This document shows, in pieces, positions 1 through 9,646 of a DNA stretch of 64,000 bases. The notes beneath the pieces are model-generated. The model saw nothing but the letters and a program-made list of their open reading frames with translations, was not told the DNA's origin and made no database searches. The position numbers were made by a program, and so were the translations under genes. Within the stretch, counting starts at the first letter, position 1; each line of letters begins with the position of its first letter. Origin of the DNA: Cylicocyclus nassatus (lineage: Eukaryota; Nematoda; Chromadorea; Rhabditida; Strongylidae); contig CATQJL010000112.1 in NCBI GenBank assembly GCA_958299035.1, forward strand, positions 55,595,140 through 55,659,139, written 5' to 3'.

Positions 1-684
1 TCATTCTCAAAAATTCATAACTTCGGAATTTTCCAACCGATTTGACTGCTTTTATTTTTGTATGAAAGAGTAAGTCATGCTCTTTAATTGGACGTCTTAG
101 CTGCTTACTAATGCTCATCTGTTGCATAGATAGTAGCGATAGAACAAAATTGGTCAAAATTCGAATTTTTCGTGTAGGGTCATAAAAAATCGGAAACTTG
201 CAACAAAAATCGGAGCAGTCACTATCATAGGTTCTGTTGCCTGCTCTTTCTAATTGTGCAAAGTTTGCGCCGATTGAGCGTCTCTATGAAAAGTTATGAT
301 TTTCGAGCAAACAATAGAAAAGAGCGAATTTGATTTATTTTGGCATTTTTCAGGAAAATCGTAACTTTTCATAGAAGCGCCCAATCAGCACAAACTTTGC
401 ACTGTTAGGAAGAGCTGGTGAAAGATCCTACAATACTGACTGCTCCGATTTTTGTTGCAAGCTTCCGATTTTTTATGACCGTACACGAAAAATTCGAATT
501 TAAATCAGTTTTCTTCTATCGCTCCTATCTATGCAACTGATGATCATTAGCAAGCAGCTAAGATGCCATTATAAAGGGCATGACTTAATCTTTCATATAA
601 AAATAAAAGCGGTCAAATCGGTTGGAAAATTCAGAATTTGCGAATTTTTGAAAATGATGCGAAAGAACTTTCGGGCCAACCTAA
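1..684. repeat. Foldback MITE with mariner-like ends, subfamily 1
   Basis: The segment folds back on itself around about position 330: bases 1-45 are complementary to about 605-658, and the block holding AAAGTTATGATTTTCGAG is mirrored on the other side. The right end reads ...TTTCGGGCCAACCTAA, the complement of the TTAGGTTGGTCC ends of the next element, and is followed by TATA. By symmetry the left terminus lies about 27 bases outside the window. The interior closely resembles the MITE at 8732-9334. It has no coding capacity and is probably mobilised by a mariner/Tc1 transposase. Confidence 0.75.
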
Positions 685-690
685 TATATA

Positions 691-1426
691 TTAGGTTGGT
701 CCGAAAGTTCGTTCGCACCATTTTCAAAAAATCATAACTTCCTTTCCTCACAATGATTTTGAGCAATTCGAATCTTATTAGAAAGCGTAAAGAATGTAGT
801 TCCCAATAGTCCCCTGTTGACTTTCCAGCATGTTCAGATTGCAGAGATTAAAATGAAAGAACGAAAACATCCGAAATTCGGAATTTTTGAGAAACAATTG
901 CAGAAATCTAGAAAATACGCGATAATATCCAGAAAAGCCATTATCCTAATTTTTCTTATATTTGGTTACCAATTGAGTTAACTTTGTGCTGATCGAGCTC
1001 TTCTTTCAAAAGTTATGAATTTTTGAAAAAAAATGCCGAATAATCAATTTCTTAGGAATTCTTAGGAAAGTGATTTTTCGGATTTTTTTTTCAAAAAATC
1101 ATATCTTTTGAAAGAAGAGCTCGATCAGCACAAACTTAACTCAGTTAGTAATCAAATATAAGAAAAATTAGGTTAATGGCTTTTCTGGGTTTTATCGCGC
1201 AGTTTCTAGATTTTTGGAATTGTTTCTCAAAAATTCCGAATTTCGCATGTTTTCGTTCTTTCATTTTTATCTCTGCAGTCTGAACATGCTGGAAAGTCTA
1301 CGAGGGACGATTGCAAACTACATGCTTTACGCTTTCTGATGAAATTTGAGTTGCGCAAATTCGTAGGGAGGAAAAGAAGTTATGATTTTTTGAAAATGAT
1401 GCGAACGAACTTTCGGACCAACCTAA
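691..1426. repeat. Foldback MITE with mariner-like TIRs, subfamily 2 (complete)
   Basis: The left end TTAGGTTGGTCCGAAAGTTC is mirrored by the right end GGACCAACCTAA, with TA on both sides (689-690, 1427-1428). Almost the whole 736 bp is one imperfect palindrome centred near 1054, so a transcript would be a long hairpin. The interior matches the copy at 54168-54898 (same AAAGCGTAAAG and ATGAAAGAACGAA blocks). The TTAGGTTGGTC ends and TA duplication are typical of mariner-derived MITEs. Confidence 0.85.
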
Positions 1427-1432
1427 TATATA

Positions 1433-2111
1433 CAGGGTGTCCCAAAAAAATGTTTAGAACGTTTGATCGTTAATATCTCTCTTCCCAAGAAGTCTTTTGC
1501 GTTGCTTCAGGTACAGTTTTGTAGAGCTGGCTTCAACTTAGATTTCCATTATAGAACGAATCACCCATCTCTCTTTATTACTGTAGGGTTACGGTAGAAA
1601 CTTCAAAGAGGGTTTTGAACCATGAAAGGCCATATTTTGCCTCAGAAAGGAAACAAAACAGCCTGAAAACTTTTACACCAGGCTAATTAGAATTGCTGAT
1701 TATAACTGTAAAGTTCCCAACTTACTATGATGCTTCATTGAAGAGTTATGCCAGGTGAGAGGTAGCGGCCTTTTTTTCAATGTTCCTAAAAAGTGCGATT
1801 ACACCGTTTAGAAAGCTTCGTAATCTTGTGAATAGTTGAGTATTGAACTCAGCGTCTATAAAAACCCTATTACACAAGTTTTCACAATTTTTTGAAAAAT
1901 TTTGAAACGGCAGCTTTTTCCACATTGACACCATATGTTTCAAGTTTCTACCGTAATCCTACAGTAATAAAGAGAGGTGGGTGATTCGTTCTATATTACA
2001 AATCTAAGTTGAAGCCTGTTCTACAAAACGGTACCTGAAGCAAGGCAAAAGACTTCTCGGGAAGAGAAATATTAACGATCAAACGTTCGATACATTTTTT
2101 GGGACACCCTG
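1433..2111. repeat. MITE with CAGGGTGTCCC ends and ~170 bp TIRs
   Basis: It begins CAGGGTGTCCCAAAAAAATG and ends TTTTTTGGGACACCCTG, flanked by TA (1431-1432, 2112-2113). The terminal inverted repeats run about 1433-1602 and 1938-2111, sharing blocks such as GATCGTTAATATCTCTC and ACGAATCACCCATCTCTC. Parts of the same family occur at 21762-21978 (right half only) and 61742-62759 (decayed). A short open frame on the minus strand inside it (1746-1943) has no recognisable content. Confidence 0.85.
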
Positions 2112-2332
2112 TATATATATATATATATCAATATATCAATACGAGACTGATGACCAGGTTTGGCTCAAAAATGCTTGTAGACTCTCGCAAATTCAAATCC
2201 ACCCAGTTCCAGGCTATCCCGAACCATTATTATCCCATGCAGCCATTCCCTGAACAAAGGGTTGATGGTCAGGTACAGTCAAGTATTGCAGGCATTAAAA
2301 CAAGTTGATGGCTTGTATATGATAGGAACAAC

Positions 2333-4262
2333 CTCAGCAACAACGACAACTCCAGCTGCTACTACACTCGCAGAACTCTAATACTCTGCCTCCTGGAAAT
2401 GTTAGCGATTCCACTACTCGTAGTGAGTGTCCACGTACATTTCCAGGAGTCAGAGAGGTAAGCCAAAAGGGCATACATAAAGTTATCGTTTGAAATTTCA
2501 GGCAGCACCCGATCTTACGTATTCATGCACAATCGGAAGACGTCACAGGAGAACGTTGCGAAGTACATCTGTGTGCACTGCAAAAAGGGTAGCAAATACA
2601 CTGCAATTTCGGTATGTTCATTTGTTTGGTCAGATGTAACCTAAAGTAGCTGCTTTCAGGTCAGCGGAGACGAATTCTTGGAAGACCCAGCTTTGCTCAG
2701 TCACTCGTGTATACCCACCGAAAGGACCAAAGACAAGGCCGACAGATTAAGATTATCATACGAGGTGGGTGAAATCTTTGCAGCTTCTCTTAGCAAACAG
2801 GAGAACTCCTGTGGATTTCAGTGTCTCGCAAGTGAGAGAAAATCCTGAGACGAAACTCCAACCAACATTATCCTATTTTCACAAGGTTGTGGACAACATT
2901 GAAACGATGAGTTGGGGAGGTGAACAGAGTTTCTTTTAACTCAGAAATCACGTTCAGCCATTTATAGATGCTGAGAAGAGAACATCGGTGATGGCGCATT
3001 ACATGGAGACAAATGGCTACGAAAGCAGACGAAGCGCTATAAATTGGTGAAAATTACGCAGGAAATTTCGTTTACTCAAGCGTTAACGGCAATGATTCAG
3101 TGCTGTAAATAGAACGGTCCGCGAAGTGACGATGACCATCGTTCCTGAAGCACTACAAACTCTTGCAGAAGGGGAAACCTTCCTGCTAGTGCAAGAGCCG
3201 GATCTGCACATCTACATGTTCCAGATCATCGTCAAGGTCATGTTCTTATAATTTGTTTATAGACCAGATGTTCGCTTTCAGCAAGCCGTTGAGAACAATC
3301 TCTTCGCACTTGTTGGAGACGGAATTCACAAGCTTAACCCGCGCAGTCGACGTGGCACCGCGGTGGGCATGGAAGGGGGACAGGCGTACACCATACATGA
3401 GATCTGCGCAGGAGATTTGAGGTGAGCTTGCAAAATTTTTAATTTTGTTTTCCATAGATCTCATTGCAGATACCGCTCCTCTTCGCAAACACGAAGAACA
3501 AGCGCAAGGGGGATTATGTCATCATACTCAACAAACTCAAAGTCGCAATACAAGAAGCTGCCGAAGGCTTAAATCAAACGGAATCGGAACTGAGGAACAT
3601 CTTGGATTTCGAATTGGCGGCCATAAATGTGGCAAGGACTGTCTTCCCGAGTGCTCCTGTGCAGGGCGGCTGCGCATGGCACCTGAGCCAAGCTTGGGTG
3701 AGGAAGAGGAATACCCTAGGGATTCTTCACTTTTCAAAAGGGAGCGGGAGATGCGCACAAGTCGTTCGATGGTGGAGGACCCTGAAAGGGCTACCATTCC
3801 TACCCACGGAGCATTTCCATCACGTCAGTGCGATGCGAACGCCGCCCGTGGAAAGAGAACATCCTGCGTATGGCCCATGCAAGAAGTTTTTGAATTACTT
3901 GCGCAACACATGGCTCGATGGGCCGTTCAAAACTTGTGGTGCAAGAATGGGGTAGACGTTCAACGAACGACTAACTCTGCTGAGAATTATAATGGGTTAG
4001 TTAAAGATTCTTGTTCTAAGTCTCCTCTGATAATCCTTATTTTAGGAAATTCAGAAAAATTTTCGGCAAAAGACACCCGCCGCTGGGCCAGTTAATATTA
4101 GCCTTTCGAAGCCTCACATCTGTGGCTAAAGGCACATTGGCAGGGATGGAAGTAAGAAGAGGCCGCAACAAGATGCTTAGGAAGAGGGATCGCCTGAGGA
4201 GGGAGAAAGTTGAAGGCGCAATGGCCACATTCGAGGAAATTCGTAGTAGCAATGACTTCAAC
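2333..4262 (+). CDS. MULE-type transposase gene, multi-exon, one frameshift
   Basis: I read exons separated by short introns with nematode-like borders, for example introns at about 2458-2502 and 2612-2660 and one ending at 3471. The second and third exons encode a FLYWCH-like zinc finger (YICVHCKK ... SHSC). The exon from 3472 encodes the MULE core: PLLFANTKNKRKGDY, then DFELAAINVARTVFP, then the CxxH block GGCAWHLSQAWVRK. A last exon after the acceptor at about 4045 continues the family pattern (KRHPPLGQLILAF). Around 3928-3931 the frame must change by one base in an A run to continue from NTWLDGPF into NLWCKNG, so the gene is either broken or mis-sequenced there. MULE transposases move Mutator-like DNA transposons. 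I found no convincing terminal repeats. Exon borders are approximate. Confidence 0.65.
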
Positions 4263-4274
4263 ACAGCCACAATC

Positions 4275-4299
4275 TATATATATATATATATATATATAA
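4275..4299. repeat. (TA)n microsatellite
   Basis: An uninterrupted TA run lies just after the last recognisable MULE codons. A similar short TA run sits at 2112-2128 after the MITE. Confidence 0.9.
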
Positions 4300-4751
4300 A
4301 ACACAATGTCTGTGAGGATGTTCGTTAGATTGTTAGTGCTTTATAGAAACGCCAGCCATTGAACTGATTGAGCTAAATCTGGCACACGTATGTTTTCTAC
4401 CCCGGCGGTGGTTTAGGGCTACTTTTCGTGGCGATTTACTGGGCCCTTTTGATTTATTGATTTGTTTACTCAAATTCAGAAGAATGAAAACTTTTCATGC
4501 TCCAACCGATCATTTTTCCATAATCATGTAAGCAGGGGCGGTAGAGTCCATTTCTATCTCAAAGTCGGGAAGATGCGGCAAGTCGTCTCAAAGCGCTTTT
4601 TGCGCATGATTGAAGAAGTTTAGAAGTGTAAGTTTATATGTTTTGTTAGCTAAACTAATTTGGAGCCTCGGGTGAGGCCGGGGCTATCAGCTAGTAAAGG
4701 AATATTTAAAGATGTCCAGATACACGTCCGATACGGCGATATAGATTACTG
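4300..4751. other. No gene seen
   Basis: AT-rich sequence with short open frames only. I see no conserved protein or repeat structure. Confidence 0.5.
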
Positions 4752-4990
4752 CATGCATCCCTATTTTTACCAGAATTTCCAGAGTTTATTGCATGCAACT
4801 TTGTCTGTACAAATGCATGCGCCTCAGTTTCAACAGTTTCAATGTCTACTGCATGCAATGTTCCTGCACGATTGCATGTCCCCGATAAGAGAAGTTTCAC
4901 AAAGTTTGTTGCATGATATGTTTTCTGCATGAATGCATGCCCCAGAATCTTTCAGATTTTCTATACTGAGAGGTTAGTGCATGCAGAAAA
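4752..4990. repeat. ~60 bp imperfect tandem repeat rich in GCATGC
   Basis: About four units of roughly 60 bp. Each starts at a GCATG(C/T) box, carries a CAG/TTTC-rich middle, then TTGCATG(C/A) followed by T(G/T)T(C/T)TG...ATGCATGC. Alternating palindromic GCATGC boxes recur about every 30 bases. The units have diverged at many positions, so the array is old or under selection for the boxes only. Confidence 0.7.
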
Positions 4991-5569
4991 CTAGAATAGA
5001 TAGACTTCTCGTTCAATGTGGATTATGTGCCTGTTATAGACGTTTGTCATGATAAGTTCCAATGATCTCTTTGCTCTCAGTCTCCGTTCCCCCCCCCCCC
5101 CCAATGAGAATGTTTATTGTGTGATTTGATAATGAATTTGCTCAGATAAGTTTGTTCTTCCATTCCGTTCTGGCTTTCACTGTGCGTATTTGTGCATGTT
5201 TTCTGCAAAGGTCATCATACAGCTATCGATTGACACTAAACAGCAGCAGCAGCTAATTAGCGAATAAGATGAACTTTAGCAATATTAGCAAGTTTTTGAA
5301 CAAAGGTACTCGAAGAGATAGTTTTCGTGTGGAAAAGACAAGAACTAAAAAGGTGAAATCAAATATTGGAGCTGCATGTCTCACCCCTTTTGAGAAGTAG
5401 ACGTTTCTGATTCGGTCTGAACATATTTCTGCATTCTTTTGGAAGATATATGTCTCCTTCATTTCGGTCTTTTGAAAAATAAATGTTTTCTTCGTATTGC
5501 TTTCACATCACAGCAATCCCGAAATTGATTGCTTGAGTAACTCTATCTTTCGTTGCTCTGCTTCGCCGC
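4991..5569. other. Unassigned flank with poly-C run
   Basis: No gene recognised. It contains a poly-C run at about 5089-5102. The last bases, CCGC, form most of the left target duplication of the BEL/Pao element. Confidence 0.5.
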
Positions 5570-5880
5570 TGTCATGAATCCCCAATTCATGATTTGTTAC
5601 AATGTCGATGTGCGTTCTCACAGTGACGGGAAATGTTTAACATTATGTTTTGAGAACAGCAATAGCTCTTAAGGGGAGCCGAGGGAAACGGGAGGCAGGT
5701 AAGATGGGCAAGCTGCCTCGTCCCTGACAGGCGAGGAACCTGGCAAATGGCAAATCACACTAGGTAAGGCAACTCAAAATTATAGAAACATATGTCTTTG
5801 TCATTGTGCAAGTTGTGAAAAAATATTTTACTTGTGGATCGTAATTCATCTAAAGAAATCGTACTGGAATAGTACGAACA
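5570..5880 (+). repeat. 5' LTR of BEL/Pao element
   Basis: It starts TGTCATGAATCCCC and ends TAGTACGAACA, aligning end to end with 7861-8171. Compared with the 3' copy, the AATAAA-like site is altered (GAAAAAATATT here, GAATAAATGTT there). Confidence 0.92.
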
Positions 5881-5898
5881 TGGTGCATCGGCCAAACT
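5881..5898 (+). promoter_or_regulatory. Probable tRNA primer-binding site
   Basis: The sequence immediately after the 5' LTR is TGGTGCATCGGCCAA. A TGG start abutting the LTR is the usual sign of a primer-binding site complementary to a tRNA 3' end. I did not assign the tRNA. Confidence 0.6.
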
Positions 5899-6097
5899 CG
5901 AAAATAGGCCGGACGGTCAGCTATAGCATGACAGAAATCGGCAAGGTAAAGCAAGGTAATTGGAAATATAGTGCGAAATGCTTTGGAGGGGCCCTCCGGA
6001 GCACAAAACCTTTCCTTACACCGTGCCTACCTTTCAAGAAAACCAAAGGAAAATAGAAGCGCTTCAAAAAATGTTATAACGCAGCTGCCTCAATGAA

Positions 6098-6222
6098 AAG
6101 TACCGGAAAGGTACAAAGTTTCAAATGAAGAGTACCGGAAAGGTACAAAGTTCTATACGACGAGTACCGAAAAGTTACAGCGGCGAGTACCGGAAGGGTA
6201 CAAAAGTGCCGGAAGGGTACAA
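6098..6222 (+). repeat. Leader repeat of ~20-30 bp units in BEL/Pao element
   Basis: Five imperfect units built on AGTACCGGAAAGGTACAAAG lie in the untranslated leader between the primer-binding site and gag. Each unit carries GTACC...GGTAC half-sites able to form a small hairpin. This could be packaging or regulatory structure, or simple expansion. Confidence 0.7.
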
Positions 6223-6502
6223 CATTGCAAAATAAGCATTGTCAAAAAAATAATTGGAATTTCATATTAGAATCTCAAAACAAATATAATTCTCAAAACA
6301 AAAGTGTCTCGCAAAAGATTTATTGATATGCAAAGTATAAACATTGAAGGTATCTCACAAGATGAAAAATAGATAAGCACACGAGAAACACAACAAAAAC
6401 AAGAGACAGTACAAAAGAAAGTCAAGCCGACGAGACTCCAGTTGAAAATTTTCTTTATTTGAGACCACCGAGACCTCGATTGACGATTGACGATTCGACG
6501 TA

Positions 6503-7540
6503 ATGTCCATTACAGCTTTCAACCTAAAAGGAGCAAAGCAAAGACTAACTCAACAACTCAATGAATTGGGAAAAATGCTACAAGAAGCTGAAGAATATGC
6601 TCAACCATGGCAATTTCCCCCATTAATGCATGACTTGGAAAACTTTTTGACAACAAAACCGATCATAGTAAAAGCATTAAGCAAAAGAATGGAAAGCAAG
6701 AAAGAGAACATATGGCAATTTTACAATGAATGTGTAGGCAACATCAATACCTCTGAAGAAAAATTAGGAGAGGATGGAAATGTAAGTAACTTTGAGCAAT
6801 ACGGGGAAGAAAAAAGAGGAGATTTTTGGTTGGAGACCACCACCGAGGTATTTGACAATCTAGAAAAGAGGATCATTGAACTCCAATGCCAAGAAGCTCT
6901 AGTGAAAAAAGAACAGGAAAAACGCAAACAGAATGAAAATGATCGAACCACCATCGTAAGTCACCGTTTGTTCGGAAACGAATTGAAAATCTCACAATTT
7001 GACGGTAAAACAACAGAGTTTGATTCATTCTGGGAACTATTCAAAGAACTAGTTCACAAACAACCCTATTCTAATATTGAAAAATTTTCAGTTCTTCTCA
7101 ATTGTTGCAAAGGAGACGCCGCAAGAACTTTGAGAATGATACCAAGAACGGGAAGTTCATATGAATTAGCAATAAACCAATTAAAACTTCTGTACCAAGA
7201 TCCCAAAAGAACCACCATGACAATGATAAGACAATTAAAAAATATGAAACAATCTAAAGACGATGCCAGATCGCTCAGAAACACACTCAGTGATGTAGAA
7301 ACAATAATTGCAACTTTACGCAGAAAAGGTGAGTGCGTCGACACCACACAAATGACAAGTATGATAATCGAAACATTCCCCAAAACCGTACAAGAGGAAA
7401 TTCTCAAGAAAGAATTTGACTCTGGTAAAGAATGGTCAGTTGCAGAACTCTTACAGAATTTATCTCTCATTGCAAAAAGACACGAGCACTTGGAAAACCG
7501 CATACAAGAGGAGAAGCCAGAATACTCAATGTACTACTAG
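6503..7540 (+). CDS. gag: BEL/Pao gag polyprotein (DUF1759-type), intact ORF
   Basis: 345 codons from an ATG that follows a long leader. The N-terminal ~150 residues are rich in charged helices (LTQQLNELGKMLQEAEEY, later a Lys/Glu coiled-coil stretch). From about residue 160 comes the block KISQFDGKTTEFDSFWELF followed by KFSVLLNCCKGDAARTL, the signature of the DUF1759 gag domain of BEL/Pao elements, continuing through YQDPKRT to LLQNLSLIAKRHEHL. Full-length relatives continue into CCHC knuckles and pol. Here the frame ends at a stop and the 3' LTR follows about 320 bp later. The ORF has no internal stop, so the capsid-like protein could still be made and could form particles. Family assignment is firm; activity is inference. 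Confidence 0.85.
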   Translation: MSITAFNLKGAKQRLTQQLNELGKMLQEAEEYAQPWQFPPLMHDLENFLTTKPIIVKALSKRMESKKENIWQFYNECVGNINTSEEKLGEDGNVSNFEQYGEEKRGDFWLETTTEVFDNLEKRIIELQCQEALVKKEQEKRKQNENDRTTIVSHRLFGNELKISQFDGKTTEFDSFWELFKELVHKQPYSNIEKFSVLLNCCKGDAARTLRMIPRTGSSYELAINQLKLLYQDPKRTTMTMIRQLKNMKQSKDDARSLRNTLSDVETIIATLRRKGECVDTTQMTSMIIETFPKTVQEEILKKEFDSGKEWSVAELLQNLSLIAKRHEHLENRIQEEKPEYSMYY

Positions 7541-7860
7541 AATACTCAGATCTCAGTACAACAAAAGCATGTGACACTATAACACACACAAAAAAAGAAC
7601 GCGCAGTCCCTCGCTACCATGTCGTCATCATCATCATCAACGGCGAATCGGAAAAATCTCCGTCATCAGATGAAGTATACATTGTGTATTTTAGATTAAA
7701 TGTAATTTAAATTTTGAAATTGCTTATTATGAGAAGTATGCATTGTATATTGTAGATGCAAATGTAATTTTAATTGCTTATCATAAGATGGTAACAAAAA
7801 AAACAAAAAAAAAACAACAACACAAAAAAAATCATGTTTCCTTTTTCTGTGTGCGGGGAG

Positions 7861-8171
7861 TGTCATGAATCCCCAATTCATGATTTGTTACAATGTCGAT
7901 GTGCGTTCTCACAGTGACGGGAAATGTTTAACATTATGTTTTGAGAACAGCAATAGCTCTTTGGGGGAGCCGAGGGAAACGGGAGGCAGGTAAGATGGGC
8001 AAGCTGCCTCGTCCCTGACAGGCGAGGAACCTGGCAAATGGCAAATCACACTAGGTAAGGCAACTCAAAATTATAGAAACATATGTCTTTGTCGTTGTGC
8101 AAGTTGTGAATAAATGTTTTACTTGTGGATCGTAATTCATCTAGAGAAATCGTATTGGAATAGTACGAACA
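7861..8171 (+). repeat. 3' LTR of BEL/Pao element
   Basis: Aligns with 5570-5880 over its full length, begins TGTCATGAAT, ends GTACGAACA, and retains an AATAAA signal near 8110. The purine tract GCGGGGAG directly precedes it. Confidence 0.92.
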
Positions 8172-8731
8172 ACCGCCCTCCTTGAGTACTTGAGCTGCAT
8201 GGAAAAATGGGACCTACTAGCAAAATTTCCCATTTATATAGGCAGCTTATCATTTTTACATGAAAACTGTTAAGAAATGAAGAGTGTTAACGTTCGGGAT
8301 AAGACATCTAAAAGACCATTCGTAAGAACCGCCTTTTCAATTAGGGCAGGAAACCGTTTTCCCCATTTCTGAAACTCTACTCTTAATCATTTTATCAATC
8401 TTTTTCCCTTCAAGAAATACCTGGGCAAAAGGGCAATACCCAGCCTTAACGCTGAGAGGCAAAGTTTGGATGACTGCCAAATCCTCCACGCATGGTTCGC
8501 ACTCTTAATTGCGCCTCTTGGATTAAGGCGGCATAGCTTTGGTTCCTCCTGCTACGCAGCCGCTTATATTGGGTCAAGTTCTGAATTGATAATTAATTAC
8601 TTAAGCGGTAAATTACAAACTTTTCCGCTTACATAAATTTATAGCAGGTGTTGTCCAAAGTAGAGTATGTCAAAATGCCACCAAAATTAGTGCAGTTAAC
8701 ATGCAGAAACGTCAACCACCAAATTTCAATA
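8172..8731. other. No gene recognised
   Basis: Intergenic sequence between the BEL/Pao element and the next MITE. A moderately GC-rich patch at about 8420-8570 has several short self-complementary stretches, but I could not match it to an RNA family. Confidence 0.5.
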
Positions 8732-9334
8732 TTAGGTCGTCCCGAAAGTTTTTTCGCACCAAATTTAAGAATTCACAACTTGTTGAATTCTCAGCAAATT
8801 TACAAGTTTACATTTACAATTTACAATTTTATATAAGAGAGAAACTCATGCCCTTTGCAACTGTTCTTGAGCTGTTCGTTAATGTTTACAAACGAAGGAG
8901 ATAGAAGCTCAAAGCCAAAATCACTCAAAATTTGAATTCGTGTAAGGTCATAAAAAATTGGAAACTTACAACAAAAATCGGAGCGGTCGGTACTGTAGGT
9001 TCTTTTACCAGCTCTTTCTAACAGTGCAAAGTTTGCGCCGAATGAGCGTCTCTATGAAAAGTTATGATTTTCGAGAAAGCAATACACAAGGGCGAATTTG
9101 ATTTATGTTGGCATTTTTCAGGGAAATCATAACTTTTCACAGAGACGCTCAATCGGCGCAAACTATGCATTGTTGGAAAAAGCTGGTGAAAGAACCTATA
9201 AAACCGACTGCTTTGAATTTTGTTGCAAGTTTCCAATTTTTTATGACACTACACGAATAATTCAAATTTTGAGTGATTTTGGTTTTGAGCTTCTATCTCC
9301 TTCATTTGTCAACATTATCGAACAGCTCAAGAAC
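8732..9334. repeat. Foldback MITE, mariner-like, interrupted by PLE-A
   Basis: It starts TTAGGTCGTCCCGAAAGTTT after TA. The left arm 8732-9090 is mirrored to the right of about 9095 (for example GTTCTTGAGCTGTTCG near 8861 against CGAACAGCTCAAGAAC ending 9334). The right arm stops abruptly at 9334 where PLE-A begins, so roughly 125 bp of the expected right arm is missing and is not found after the PLE array. The interior is close to that of 1-684. Confidence 0.8.
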
Positions 9335-9390
9335 ATTCTTCAGTACTGCTGTGCCAGACAGGTTTGGTAGGTGTTCTTTATTCCAATCAA

Positions 9391-9430
9391 GGCCTAACGT
9401 TTCGACGCCTTTCGTCTTCCTCAGAGGCCT
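9391..9430 (-). ncRNA. Hammerhead-like ribozyme motif in PLE-A pseudo-LTR (copy 1)
   Basis: Read on the minus strand: helix I GGCCT, core CTGAGGA (matches CUGANGA), one extra A, stem II GACG/CGTC around AAAGG, then GAAAC, GTT and helix I partner AGGCC. This fits a minimal type I hammerhead with a two-base-pair helix III (AC/GU) and predicted cleavage after GTT. Hammerheads with such short helix III are known from Penelope-like elements, where they may work as dimers. The extra base between the core and stem II is non-canonical, so activity is uncertain. An AATAAA follows about 12 bases downstream. Confidence 0.65.
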
Positions 9431-9646
9431 GAAAATGGCTCAAAGCGTCATCTGTGAAAAGAGGCCATCAAGCACCATCCTCATTCCTGCTAGTTCTCGA
9501 TCTTCGCTCAACATCCCTACCGCAAAAATTGTCAGCGCCAGAAAATGAACATACCGTTGAGAACACCGCTATGTCAGTTTCCGCACCGGAAGTGATGGTC
9601 TTGGCGGAAGGACTAAACTATACTATAAATGCACATAGCATGTGAT

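Larger units (their letters stand above)
5570..8171 (+). mobile_element. BEL/Pao LTR retrotransposon, gag-only (pol deleted)
   Basis: Two 311 bp LTRs (5570-5880 and 7861-8171) bound a 1.98 kb interior holding a primer-binding-site-like sequence directly after the 5' LTR, a repeated leader, one gag ORF and a purine tract (GCGGGGAG, 7853-7860) directly before the 3' LTR. Flanking five-mers are GCCGC on the left and ACCGC on the right, a near match to the 5 bp duplication expected for BEL/Pao. No protease, reverse transcriptase or integrase is present, so the element is non-autonomous. The LTRs differ at about seven positions by eye, so the insertion is not brand new. Confidence 0.9.

Noticed and set aside
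3537..3797. 86-codon minus-strand frame
   Set aside because: Lies opposite the MULE catalytic exon and has no domain of its own.
4752..4990. CRISPR-like array
   Set aside because: Units are degenerate tandem repeats without unique spacers, and the genome is eukaryotic.
8420..8570. Possible structured RNA in the flank of the BEL/Pao element
   Set aside because: Some self-complementarity, but no tRNA, snRNA, spliced-leader or snoRNA landmarks that I could confirm by eye.
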